Below, piece after piece: positions 18,600 to 27,597 of a stretch of DNA of 64,000 bases. The stretch's first letter is position 1. The number at the start of each line of letters is the position of its first letter. The notes beneath the pieces were generated by a model that was given only the letters and a program-made list of their open reading frames with translations, did no database searches and was not told the origin of the DNA. The position numbers and the translations under genes were made by a program. The DNA is from Candidatus Poribacteria bacterium (GTDB lineage Bacteria > Poribacteria > WGA-4E > WGA-3G), in the NCBI GenBank assembly GCA_028820635.1, contig JAPPIG010000082.1:40635-104634 (forward strand), in the 5' to 3' direction.

Positions 18600-18688
18600 T
18601 TACCCGCAAAATTCGGTAGACACTCCACTATGTTGCTAATTCATTTCAAATATTATTATTACACATTTTCGGATACATTTTTGTGCCT

Positions 18689-19156
18689 TCAACAAGCTGA
18701 TAACTTACGCATTGCAGCAAGATATAACGCTTTGCTTTGATTATCAAACGGTCCTGGCTTGGATCGGTTTTCTGGAAAGTGCGAAAACAGTTTCGCTTCA
18801 CTGACTTCGTTAGTATCCAATGGGGTGCCTAACTTTTGGATTTCTCCCAAATAAGCGATTCCCCAATATTCAAGGTTGAACATAAAGCAGTGGAGGTGAC
18901 ACAACACTTCAAAATTTTTCAAAGTTGCCCCTGTTTCCTCCATGAGTTCACGATGTAAAGTTTCTTCAACCGTTTCCCCAGATTCAACGCGTCCACCAGG
19001 TAAAACCCAAATATTTTCATCACGCCATTTGCAGAAAAGCATCCGATTTTGTTGATATGCAAGACAATTGACGAACTTGATTTGCCCTACATTTTTTGGA
19101 GGATTATCAAAATAGAGTAACATGTATCCATCTTGTTCTTCAATTCTTTGGACCAT
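18689..19156 (-). CDS. Nudix hydrolase
   Basis: 155 residues from an ATG at 19156 preceded by AAGGTGG. The complete Nudix box is visible: G55 x5 E61 x7 R69-E70-L-M-E73-E74-T-G76 (consensus GX5EX7REUXEEXGU). Nudix enzymes hydrolyse nucleoside diphosphates linked to another moiety, using Mg2+ held by the box glutamates. The length is usual for a single-domain member. The C-terminal half (EVSEAKLFSHFPENRSKPGPF) gives no secure substrate class. Cytoplasmic; transcribed alone or with the PhyH gene 263 bases downstream. Confidence 0.9.
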   Translation of the reverse strand: MVQRIEEQDGYMLLYFDNPPKNVGQIKFVNCLAYQQNRMLFCKWRDENIWVLPGGRVESGETVEETLHRELMEETGATLKNFEVLCHLHCFMFNLEYWGIAYLGEIQKLGTPLDTNEVSEAKLFSHFPENRSKPGPFDNQSKALYLAAMRKLSAC

Positions 19157-19460
19157 TTTTCCACCTTAAACACATACAAAACATCTGACAAAATAAGTTT
19201 AGTTTGAGTATTGTAGACTCACGGTTATAGCCATCTGTAGAGTCAGCAATTTAAGTTGTTGCAGGAGATATTCAGATAGCGTTCTATGTTGACTTGATAA
19301 AGTTTGACTGAAACTTAGATGAGGTTTGAAAAACCCTTAATTATTGTACTACAACCCGTATTTCTATGTCAAATAGAAACGTATGTGCTACTATGTTTTT
19401 TGTTGACGATAATCTTATGCTATGTATAATGAAATTCAGTACCGTTTACGAGGAGAAAGC
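19157..19460. other. Divergent intergenic region between Nudix and sulfatase genes
   Basis: No gene seen. The region separates two divergent genes and contains a strong sigma-70-like promoter for the sulfatase at 19403-19430. Confidence 0.6.
19403..19430 (+). promoter_or_regulatory. Sigma-70-type promoter of the sulfatase gene
   Basis: TTGACG at 19403-19408 and TATAAT at 19425-19430 are separated by 16 bases. Transcription would start near 19437, which excludes the upstream ATG at 19422 and supports translation from 19461. Confidence 0.7.
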
Positions 19461-20918
19461 ATGCACACTGAGCATCCCAATTTGCTATATATTCATTCTG
19501 ATCAACACGATCCTTATGTCACTGGGTGTTATGGAGACCAGTTGGCGCAAACTCCGAATCTTGACAAACTCGCTGCAGAAGGGATTGTGTTTGAAAATAC
19601 CTACTGTCCGTCACCAATCTGTGTGCCTTCCCGTATGTCAATGTTGAGTGGTCGATATCCTTATGAAAATGGCGTGTGGACAAATAGCCATATTCTTGAT
19701 TCTGGGATTCCGACATTTGCACATGCGATGGGTGCTGCTGGGTATGACCCCGTTCTCATCGGGCGAATGCACGCTTTGGGGTCTGATCAGATGCACGGTT
19801 ATACTGAACGTCTTGTCGGTGACCACGGGCCGAATCATCCGGGTGGACGCGGTGTTGACCACGGTGAACTTTCTGGCACAGCGGGACCGGCACGGGTAAG
19901 TTTACAAAAATCTGGGGCAGGACAGAGTGCTTATCAGGTTCACGATGAGGATGTGACAGCAGCAACAGTTGATTATCTCAATCGACTTGGCGTTCAGAAA
20001 AGAGCAGGACTGCTTGATAGGTCTTTTTCAATTTCTGTCGGGTTTATGTTACCGCATCAACCTTTTGTTGCGCGTCAGGAGGACTACCAATTATATGAAG
20101 GGCGGATGACAATGCCGCAAAACCCTGAGTCTTTTTCTGACAAATTGCATCCCTATTTTCGCTGGTGGCGTGAAAAGTGCGGCATAGTTGAAGTGTCTGA
20201 TGATGAGATTCTTCGGGCGCGTACGGCATATTGGGCGTTGGTTACACGGATGGATATAATGATAGGGCAGATTTTAACCGCGCTCAGAGAAAACGAATTG
20301 GATCAAAACACGATTATACTTTATAGTTCTGATCATGGCGAACAAGTTGGTGAGCATGGACTTTGGTGGAAACAGACATATTATGAACACTCTGTGAAAG
20401 TGCCCGCAATCTTATCGTGGCGTGGTAACTTACCAGAAGGGGTCAGATGCGACCGGGTAATTAGTTCTCTTGATTTGAATGCAACAATGCTTGACGCACT
20501 CGGGGCACCGCCTTTGCCGAATTCTCGTGGACGGAGTGTCCTACCGCTTTTCCATAATGAAGATACTAAGTGGGAGGGTATTGCATTCTCTGAATATTGC
20601 ACCGATGAGGGATGCTATCATCGGATGGTTCGTTATGAGGATTGGAAGTTAAATTACTATCACGGGCAGCCGACTCAACTGTTTAACTTAAAGGAAGATC
20701 CAAACGAATTACGTGACCGATCAGATGATCCAGCATGCAAAGACATTTTGATGGCGTTGACCGAAAAGGTTTTGGAGGGATGGGATCCTGATGAGATTAC
20801 TATGCAGATGGAGGCTAAACGTGCCGATACTCGTGTTCTTGGTCAATGGGCACGCAATACACAACCTTCTGACCAGTACCGATGGAATCTTTTACCAGAG
20901 ATGGATTATTTGGATTGA
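19461..20918 (+). CDS. Type I (formylglycine) sulfatase
   Basis: 485 residues from the ATG at 19461, with GGAG five bases upstream; the in-frame ATG at 19422 overlaps the -10 box and cannot be used. The sulfatase signature C54-V-P-S-R58 (ICVPSRMSMLSGRYP) carries the cysteine that becomes formylglycine. Metal ligands are suggested by S-D-Q-H at residues 13-16 and the SSDHGEQVGEHG segment. There is no signal peptide in the chosen start, so it acts in the cytoplasm or on imported substrate, which is uncommon for polysaccharide sulfatases. Substrate unknown: sulfated sugars, choline sulfate or phosphonate-like esters are possible. It is followed by the WD40 protein, PhyH and amidase on the same strand. 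Confidence 0.92.
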   Translation: MHTEHPNLLYIHSDQHDPYVTGCYGDQLAQTPNLDKLAAEGIVFENTYCPSPICVPSRMSMLSGRYPYENGVWTNSHILDSGIPTFAHAMGAAGYDPVLIGRMHALGSDQMHGYTERLVGDHGPNHPGGRGVDHGELSGTAGPARVSLQKSGAGQSAYQVHDEDVTAATVDYLNRLGVQKRAGLLDRSFSISVGFMLPHQPFVARQEDYQLYEGRMTMPQNPESFSDKLHPYFRWWREKCGIVEVSDDEILRARTAYWALVTRMDIMIGQILTALRENELDQNTIILYSSDHGEQVGEHGLWWKQTYYEHSVKVPAILSWRGNLPEGVRCDRVISSLDLNATMLDALGAPPLPNSRGRSVLPLFHNEDTKWEGIAFSEYCTDEGCYHRMVRYEDWKLNYYHGQPTQLFNLKEDPNELRDRSDDPACKDILMALTEKVLEGWDPDEITMQMEAKRADTRVLGQWARNTQPSDQYRWNLLPEMDYLD

Positions 20919-20940
20919 GAGAATATTGCAACACCCGTTA

Positions 20941-20968
20941 TTGAAATTGTTACATTGAAGTTTAATAT
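20941..20968 (+). promoter_or_regulatory. Possible promoter of the WD40-protein gene
   Basis: TTGAAA (20941-20946), 16 bases, TAATAT (20963-20968). It is a fair but not strong match, about 100 bases before the start codon at 21067. Confidence 0.35.
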
Positions 20969-21066
20969 GTGGAGAAAACTTGGGAGTGTTTATACATAAC
21001 TAAAAAGTTTGTTTATAAACAACATGATGATGCATCACTATCTGCGGAGGCAGATGAGGGGAAGAT

Positions 21067-24000
21067 ATGGAGAATTATCCGCAATGGAATCTACCAAAAG
21101 AAGCGAAAATGCGTTTAGGTAAGGGCGGTATGAGAGGTATTCAGTTTTCGCCAGATGGCACACAACTTGCAGTGCGCAGCTCTATCGGTGTGTGGTTATA
21201 CGATGTAGAAACGGGCAAGGAGATTTCCTTATTTCCAGATATATCTGGCACGCTTGCATTTTCCTCTGATGGACGATTTCTCACAAGTAAAAAAGGGGTT
21301 TGGGAAATCGCTACAGGACTCAGAGTTTCACAGCACGATACCCTTTCCGATGTTGATGTGGCATGGTTTTTGAAAGATCGCAAGACGTTTGTTAGTATGG
21401 GTGAAGCCAAAGACACAATTAGCATACTAAATACTGATACAGGACAGATGACTACCACCATAATAGGAGAAAGACCTGGTTATGCACATCTTGAAAATTA
21501 TGCGCTTACAGAAGATAAAATTGCAATTGGAAGTCGAGATGGTAGGCTTGAGTTGTGGGACATAAGGACAGGCAAGAAGTTATCTACGCTCAGGGAACAA
21601 ACAGAGAGGACGATTAATTTTCGAATTGGGGTGCCGCAAGAAAATCATTCTGTATCATTGGCATTTACCGCTGATGGTGTAAAACTCGCCAGCGGAAATC
21701 TGGATGGAACGGTGCAAATATGGGATACCATCACTGGAGAAGAACGAATTTTCCTAAATAAGTCAATGGACAAAATGAAGATGTTATTTCATTCTCCAGA
21801 TGGGAATTTGCACACACATGAGCCATGGGAAAAGAGTAGTCCAGGTAGACCTACAGTGTTAGTATTCTCTCCAGATGGAAATATGCTGGCTATAGGAAAT
21901 ATCAATAGTTCTATTCAACTGTGGAATATCGTAACAACTGAATTGATCACCACCTTTACTGGGCACACAAGTAATGTTTCCAGATTGGCATTTTCACCAG
22001 ATGGTAACACACTCGCAAGTGGAAGTTCAGATGGCACCATCCGGTTTTGGGATATTGAGACGAAAAAACCTCGCCAGACCAGCATTACTGGACATGCGTG
22101 GATAAGAAACGCGTCTTTTATAAAAGATAATTCCACACTCGCAAGTGTTTCATCAGATGGAATAGTCACCGCCTGGGATCTGAAGAATCACCATAAAACG
22201 ACTCACAAAACCAAAAAGACACTTGAGATACCAAGATCATGGGGTTCTTACGTATCCCTTGTGCTTTCACCTGATGGAACAAAACTTCTCACCCGTGGTC
22301 TTGTCCACGATTCGTCTGACCCTAATTTTGATAATTACGAACTCCGTCTGACTGATGTTAAAACGGGACGTGAGTTGGCGGCTTTTCCAGACGATAATGA
22401 GAAAGTTTTTTCTCCTGACGGGAAAACCATTGCCGGTAGTCGCGGAAACACAATCTACATCTTAAATGCGGAATCGGGTGAAAAACTTAAAATAATAACC
22501 TCAGACCACGGTGAGAATTTCGATGATGACGAATCTTTTGTTGAAACTGTAGCATTCTCACCAGATAGTAAAAAGATTGTCAGCGGGAACGAGGGCGGAC
22601 AGATTCAAATGTGGGACGTAGAAACTGGTGCTGAGTTAAGTTCCTACTATGAAGTGAAACCTCCAAAAGACTACAGTTATAGCGAACCTATCTTAAATTT
22701 TGCTTTTTCATCAGACAGCTCTCTACTTGCTGTGGGAAGTACGAAACGCATTCGTATGATAGGAAGAGCGAATCAAACCCACTTTCAGGAAGTGTCCGAT
22801 GATGACATAAGTTACGAAGGATTACTGTTTTCGCCAGATGATTCTGTGCTTATTTGTGGTCATTTTGATGGTAGAATTCAACTATTGGATGTCACCACGG
22901 GAGACATACTCACGACACTTGATGAGCACACCAACATGATAGAAGCGTTGACATTTTCGCCTGATGGCAAAACACTTATTAGTGTTGGGGGAGGTACAAT
23001 TCTCTTCTGGGACTGGGAGAAAGTTAACACGAGTGCGCGCAATAAGGATCAAAAACGTGAGGATGATGTAGAAATTCACTCAAAGGAACAGACTGCGGAA
23101 AATGTGGTACAATTCATTGAAAGTTCATCACCAATAGCGAAAAGTTCAAAACATGCTTTGACTTTAGCAGAGGTATATCTCGCAAACGAATGGTATGAAG
23201 AGGCATTAGAACGGTACAAAAGAAACCTATATATTACTACATCAAAGACGTTTCCAACGCCGAAAGGAGACTTAAATGTCATAGCATCGCCAAAGTTAGA
23301 ACGCAAGTTGTTCAGACAGATTAGCAGAGCCAGCAAAAACGTCAAAGACATAGAAGGTTACGCCAATATGTTGAGTCAATTGATTGACCTTGTACCTGAT
23401 AGACAGAACATCCAACTGAATTCACACATAATTTTGGCTAAATTTCATGCTGCGAATGGTATGCTTGAGAAGGCAAAGGAACACGTTCAGAAGACTGAAT
23501 TCATTGTTGAAAATATACCCTCGGATAGTTTGGAAATCCGTATAAATGCCTATATTTCTTTAGGAGAATACCATCGCGAATATGGACAACCTGTAAAAGC
23601 AGAAGAGTATATACAGAGGACTGTATTTATTCTTGAAGACCTTCACCCTGATGCGCTGCAAACTAAGTTAAATGCGAACTTCGCTTTAGCAGAATACTAT
23701 GGGGAGTTTGGACAGTTTGAAAAGGCGGATGAATATGTTCAGAGAACTGGCTTTGTCACTGAAGACGCATGGATGGTGCTTGGTCCATTTGATAATACCG
23801 ATGGAATTGGTTACGATAGAGCATACATTCCTGAGGACAACACGGAAATAGATTTGACTGCAAAATATGATGGACTAAATGGGAAAGTGAGTTGGAAAAA
23901 GTTCTCTGATGATGATTTAGATGGTTACATTCATCTCGGAGAAAACGATGTTGATTGGCATGTCGCTTATGCCTTCGCAACCGTTATCTCCCCCGATGAA

Positions 24001-24258
24001 CGGGAAGTTGAAATCCGATTTGATAGTGATGACCAAGGGAAAGTATGGCTCAATGGCAAAGAGGTTTTTACTCATACGAAAACCTTTATGGCAATAGTAG
24101 ATACATATACTATTCCTGTGACAATCAAACCTGGCAAAAACAGTATCCTCGTTAAGGTATGTAATGAACAGGGTGGATGGGCATTTTTTATGCGGATTAC
24201 TGACTCAGAAGGCAACCCTTTTTCTGATTTGAAGTTTAGTAACAATGAAGAGAATTAA
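21067..24258 (+). CDS. WD40-repeat protein with helical repeats and the C-terminal LGPFDNT module
   Basis: 1063 residues from an ATG preceded by GAGGGGA. Residues about 20-650 are WD40 blades, each with FSPDG-x-x-L-A and a closing W-D (e.g. GTIRFWDIETKKP), enough for two propellers. Residues about 690-895 are helical, TPR-like repeats (LAEYYGEFGQFEKADEYVQRTGF). Residues about 900-1063 repeat the module that ends the giant TPR protein: LGPFDNTDGIGYDRAYIPE, FDSDDQGKVWLNGKEV, KNSILVKVCNE, RITDSEGNPFSDLKF. No signal peptide is visible, in contrast to the TPR protein. WD40 and TPR arrays bind proteins; no enzyme motif is seen. It stands between the sulfatase and PhyH genes with 148 and 47 bases of spacing. 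Confidence 0.9.
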   Translation: MENYPQWNLPKEAKMRLGKGGMRGIQFSPDGTQLAVRSSIGVWLYDVETGKEISLFPDISGTLAFSSDGRFLTSKKGVWEIATGLRVSQHDTLSDVDVAWFLKDRKTFVSMGEAKDTISILNTDTGQMTTTIIGERPGYAHLENYALTEDKIAIGSRDGRLELWDIRTGKKLSTLREQTERTINFRIGVPQENHSVSLAFTADGVKLASGNLDGTVQIWDTITGEERIFLNKSMDKMKMLFHSPDGNLHTHEPWEKSSPGRPTVLVFSPDGNMLAIGNINSSIQLWNIVTTELITTFTGHTSNVSRLAFSPDGNTLASGSSDGTIRFWDIETKKPRQTSITGHAWIRNASFIKDNSTLASVSSDGIVTAWDLKNHHKTTHKTKKTLEIPRSWGSYVSLVLSPDGTKLLTRGLVHDSSDPNFDNYELRLTDVKTGRELAAFPDDNEKVFSPDGKTIAGSRGNTIYILNAESGEKLKIITSDHGENFDDDESFVETVAFSPDSKKIVSGNEGGQIQMWDVETGAELSSYYEVKPPKDYSYSEPILNFAFSSDSSLLAVGSTKRIRMIGRANQTHFQEVSDDDISYEGLLFSPDDSVLICGHFDGRIQLLDVTTGDILTTLDEHTNMIEALTFSPDGKTLISVGGGTILFWDWEKVNTSARNKDQKREDDVEIHSKEQTAENVVQFIESSSPIAKSSKHALTLAEVYLANEWYEEALERYKRNLYITTSKTFPTPKGDLNVIASPKLERKLFRQISRASKNVKDIEGYANMLSQLIDLVPDRQNIQLNSHIILAKFHAANGMLEKAKEHVQKTEFIVENIPSDSLEIRINAYISLGEYHREYGQPVKAEEYIQRTVFILEDLHPDALQTKLNANFALAEYYGEFGQFEKADEYVQRTGFVTEDAWMVLGPFDNTDGIGYDRAYIPEDNTEIDLTAKYDGLNGKVSWKKFSDDDLDGYIHLGENDVDWHVAYAFATVISPDEREVEIRFDSDDQGKVWLNGKEVFTHTKTFMAIVDTYTIPVTIKPGKNSILVKVCNEQGGWAFFMRITDSEGNPFSDLKFSNNEEN

Positions 24259-24305
24259 CTGTGTGGTTTATGAATTAATAAGGATAGTTTAAGAGGAGAT
24301 ACAAT

Positions 24306-25163
24306 ATGGAAAACAGTCCAATTCTAAGTGGTGAACCTTTTAGTGAAGAGAAAACAGCGGAGATCGCCCAGCAATTCTTCCGTGATGGATTTGTTCATAT
24401 TCCGGGTGTGCTGACTGAAGGTGAGGTCACCGCACTACGAAACAAAACAGATGCGTTTTTCGCAGACCCTGAACTTGCCGAGAGAACAAACCCTGACCTT
24501 GCAGATGTCCGATATATCCAGATGGGTGCACACGCTGAATCAGGTGATACATTACCTTTCGTTTTACGGAATACGATTGAACTTGATCCGATCTTTCGGG
24601 ATATGCTACTTCGTGAACCGATTTTGAGTTTGGCTGAGGCAATAGTCGGAGAGAACTGTAAGTTTTGTGGTCAGAATGTACTTCGCAATCTGCCCGGTCT
24701 TTCTATTAGCACTTGGCATGTAGACGGTTCGGTGCATTTCCCAGTTACCGATGAGATGCCACGTCACGACGTACGCCTAAGGATGCCTGTGATGTGGTTT
24801 ACCGTTCAGATGGCATTAAGCGATATAGATACAATTGATGAGGGACCAACACAATATGTCCGTGGCAGCCACTATTCAGGCAGAGGTCCGAACGATCAAG
24901 AAAATCCTGAATTTGAAGGAAATAAACCCGTCTCTATTTTTTGCAAAGCGGGTGATATTTATCTACAAGATCCGCAGTGTTGGCACCGCGGCGCACCGAA
25001 CAATTCCAATAAAACTCGTTATATTATACAATCTCAGTATGCCGCATATTGGGCATATTGGCGGTTTAGTCTGTGTAACGGAGTACCAGTGCCAGAAAAT
25101 GCGTTACAAGATGCAAGTGATCGCTTGCTGAGTCTGTTGGGACGCAGCCGACCAAGTGCTTAA
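24306..25163 (+). CDS. Phytanoyl-CoA dioxygenase (PhyH) family oxygenase
   Basis: 285 residues; GAGGAG is seven bases before the ATG. The Fe(II) site is H138-V139-D140 (STWHVDGSVHF) with distal H227 (CWHRGAPNN) and R238 as the likely 2-oxoglutarate anchor. N-terminal FFRDGFVHIPGVLTEGEV is the family's usual opening. Probably hydroxylates a small organic acid or alkyl compound; substrate unknown. The amidase gene starts 22 bases after its stop, so the two are probably one operon. Confidence 0.9.
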   Translation: MENSPILSGEPFSEEKTAEIAQQFFRDGFVHIPGVLTEGEVTALRNKTDAFFADPELAERTNPDLADVRYIQMGAHAESGDTLPFVLRNTIELDPIFRDMLLREPILSLAEAIVGENCKFCGQNVLRNLPGLSISTWHVDGSVHFPVTDEMPRHDVRLRMPVMWFTVQMALSDIDTIDEGPTQYVRGSHYSGRGPNDQENPEFEGNKPVSIFCKAGDIYLQDPQCWHRGAPNNSNKTRYIIQSQYAAYWAYWRFSLCNGVPVPENALQDASDRLLSLLGRSRPSA

Positions 25164-25185
25164 TTGAAAATTGAGGAAGATACAC

Positions 25186-26586
25186 ATGTCAGATACACCA
25201 CTTTACTACAAGACAATTACAGAAGTCGCAGAACTACTATCTTCAAAGAAGTTGTCCCCGGTTGAATTGACAACTATTATGCTTGAACGCATTGAACAAC
25301 ATGATGGTAGACTAAAGAGTTATGCAACAGTCACTGCAGAGCATGCAATGACAGCTGCACAGCAAGCAGAGCAGGAAATTACAACCGGCAACTATCGCGG
25401 TCTACTTCACGGAGTTCCAATTGGAGTAAAAGATCTCTGCTTTACAGAAGGTGTCCGCACAATGGGTGGCGCGAAAGTTTTGCAAAACCACGTGCCTGAA
25501 TACGACAGCACTGTTGTCAAAAAACTCTATGAATCAGGTGCGGTGTTACTTGGAAAACTCAATTTGACAGAAGGGGCAATGGGCGGCTACCATCCAGAAT
25601 TTGATATACCTATCAATCCGTGGAACCCTGACCGATGGACAGGTTCATCATCCAGTGGTTCTGGTGTAGCTACGGCTGCAGGATTATGTTCTGGTTCAAT
25701 CGGTAGTGATACGGGTGGTTCCATCCGCTTTCCTTCGGCTGCTTGTGGTATTGTTGGAATAAAACCGACATGGGGTAGAGTGAGTCGATACGGTGTGTTT
25801 GCGCTTGCTGAATCAATGGATCATGTCGGTCCAATGACCCGCAGCGTTGCGGATGCGGGGATAATGCTTGCGGCAATTGCTGGATTTGACGCGAATGACC
25901 CGACTTCTTTGCCAAATCCTGTACCTGCTATGCTTGATGGGATTGATAAGGGTGTCAAAGGAGTTAGAATAGGGTTTGATGAGAATTACGCAACGAAAGA
26001 TGTTGACACTGAACTTGCCGAAGCGGTGTGTGCAGGTGTGAAAGTTTTAGAGGAATTGGGTGCTGAAATCGTTGAGGTGCAATTGCCAGACATGGACGAA
26101 TATGTGTTGGCGTGGCCAACGATCTGTTCAGCGGAAGCGGTAGCAGCACATGCAGCGACCTATCCTTCACAATGGGATGCCTACGGTCCTTGGTTCCAAG
26201 GGTGGCTTGATATGGGCGCAAAGGTAACAGGTGCTAAATATGCCGAAGCGAATAACTTGAGAGCCGAATGTACAGGACATCTCAGGCGGGTGTTTCAAGA
26301 TATTGATGTGTTGGTATGTCCGTCAATGTCCGCACCGCCACACGTCGTTACACCAGAACTGTTATACGGTCCGAAAGAAACCCGAGCCGCGAGATTTCAA
26401 CGATTTACCGCTCCGTTTGACTACAACGGTGCGCCGACACTTTCTGTGCCGTGCGGTATGAACAGCAAAAGATTACCCTTGAGCATTCAGTTTGTCGGCA
26501 AACATCTGAGTGAACCTTTGTTATGTCAAGTCGGTCATGCTTATGAAAGTGCAACGTCATGGCATAATATGCATCCAGACATTTAA
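25186..26586 (+). CDS. Amidase signature family enzyme
   Basis: 466 residues from ATG 25186 (MSDTPLYYK), with GAGGA upstream; the frame extends to a TTG at 25171 but that lies inside the ribosome site. The Ser-cisSer-Lys triad is visible: K82 (GVPIGVKDL), the cis-Ser in GSSSSGSG at 153-160, and nucleophile S179 (SDTGGSIRFP). The family hydrolyses carboxamides; GatA of the Glu-tRNA amidotransferase is a relative. No gatB or gatC is nearby, so a stand-alone catabolic amidase is favoured. It converges on the SMP-30 gene with 12 bases between stops. Confidence 0.88.
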   Translation: MSDTPLYYKTITEVAELLSSKKLSPVELTTIMLERIEQHDGRLKSYATVTAEHAMTAAQQAEQEITTGNYRGLLHGVPIGVKDLCFTEGVRTMGGAKVLQNHVPEYDSTVVKKLYESGAVLLGKLNLTEGAMGGYHPEFDIPINPWNPDRWTGSSSSGSGVATAAGLCSGSIGSDTGGSIRFPSAACGIVGIKPTWGRVSRYGVFALAESMDHVGPMTRSVADAGIMLAAIAGFDANDPTSLPNPVPAMLDGIDKGVKGVRIGFDENYATKDVDTELAEAVCAGVKVLEELGAEIVEVQLPDMDEYVLAWPTICSAEAVAAHAATYPSQWDAYGPWFQGWLDMGAKVTGAKYAEANNLRAECTGHLRRVFQDIDVLVCPSMSAPPHVVTPELLYGPKETRAARFQRFTAPFDYNGAPTLSVPCGMNSKRLPLSIQFVGKHLSEPLLCQVGHAYESATSWHNMHPDI

Positions 26587-26598
26587 CCAAAAATAATG

Positions 26599-27561
26599 CT
26601 ATTTCTGCGGAAGGTGATACCCATCTTTCGCAACCTGAATTCTAAGGAGACTCCCGCCTGCAGTGATATAAAGCATCTTATTCGCTTCGCCACGCCCAAA
26701 TGCCACGTTAGTTGGTAATTCAGGTGTCTTGATATACGCCAATTTCTTGCCATCTGGAGTATAAACACATATACCATATCGGGTTGCATCGCGAACTGCA
26801 ACATAGAGATTACCTTCTACATCAACTTCAAACCCATCAGGCCCGTGTTCTGGCGCATAATCTACAAGCATTTCTCGGAAAGTTGCAGTGCCATCAGACG
26901 ACAGATCGTAAGCAAGTAACGCCATTCGTCCCATGCAGGTTGGCAACTCATCAGGCATCTCCCTAAACGAACCGCTGTCGTTACTGCCGACATAAAGCGT
27001 TTTCTGGTCGGGTGAGACTGCAATTCCGTTCGGTTTGCCAGAATCAGCAACAACGAGATGGACAGAACCATCCGTATCAATCCGATAGACACCCATGACG
27101 GGTTGTTCTACCGGTTCATGTCCAACATAGCGAGGGTCGGTGAAATAGATACGCCCTTGTTCATCAATTGTGAGATCGTTAGGTGAATTAAAAGGTTTCC
27201 CTTCATATAAACCTGCGATAATATCACTTTTTCCGGTTTTCATGTCGGTTCGGGTAATCCGCCGCCCACCGAAGTCCGCGCCTTCTGCGACAACCAATCG
27301 TCCTTGTGCATCAAACTTCATCCCGTTTGACATCCCGCTCGGTGAACGGAAAACAGAGGTTTCGTTTGTCTCAGGGTCGTATCGCATTATGTGTCCGGCT
27401 TGCATATCTGCCTGATGTGTGAAGGTGATGTCGCTGAAATAGACTGTGCCATCCGGTGCGACGGTAGGTCCTTCGGTGAAATGTGCATCGCTGAACACCT
27501 CCTCAAGTTTAGAATCTGCTGGAAGGATTTCTTCAACATTTGTGGTTTGCGAATTTGGCAT
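26599..27561 (-). CDS. SMP-30/gluconolactonase family lactonase
   Basis: 320 residues, AAGGAG six bases before the ATG. Six-bladed propeller with the metal ligands expected of the family: E30 (FTEGPTVAPDG), N128 (SPNDLTID), N178 (KPNGIAVSPD) and D242 (GPDGFEVD). Members open sugar lactones using a divalent metal. It is the last gene of the minus-strand directon and follows the Gfo/Idh/MocA gene by 36 bases; a sugar dehydrogenase followed by a lactonase is a natural pair. No signal peptide. Confidence 0.9.
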   Translation of the reverse strand: MPNSQTTNVEEILPADSKLEEVFSDAHFTEGPTVAPDGTVYFSDITFTHQADMQAGHIMRYDPETNETSVFRSPSGMSNGMKFDAQGRLVVAEGADFGGRRITRTDMKTGKSDIIAGLYEGKPFNSPNDLTIDEQGRIYFTDPRYVGHEPVEQPVMGVYRIDTDGSVHLVVADSGKPNGIAVSPDQKTLYVGSNDSGSFREMPDELPTCMGRMALLAYDLSSDGTATFREMLVDYAPEHGPDGFEVDVEGNLYVAVRDATRYGICVYTPDGKKLAYIKTPELPTNVAFGRGEANKMLYITAGGSLLRIQVAKDGYHLPQK

Positions 27562-27597
27562 ATTTTTCTCCTTTTTGCTGTTGAATGAAAGATTATA

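Noticed and set aside
25186..26586. Amidase as GatA of the tRNA amidotransferase
   Set aside because: No gatB or gatC nearby and the context is catabolic; the signature alone does not separate GatA from other amidases.
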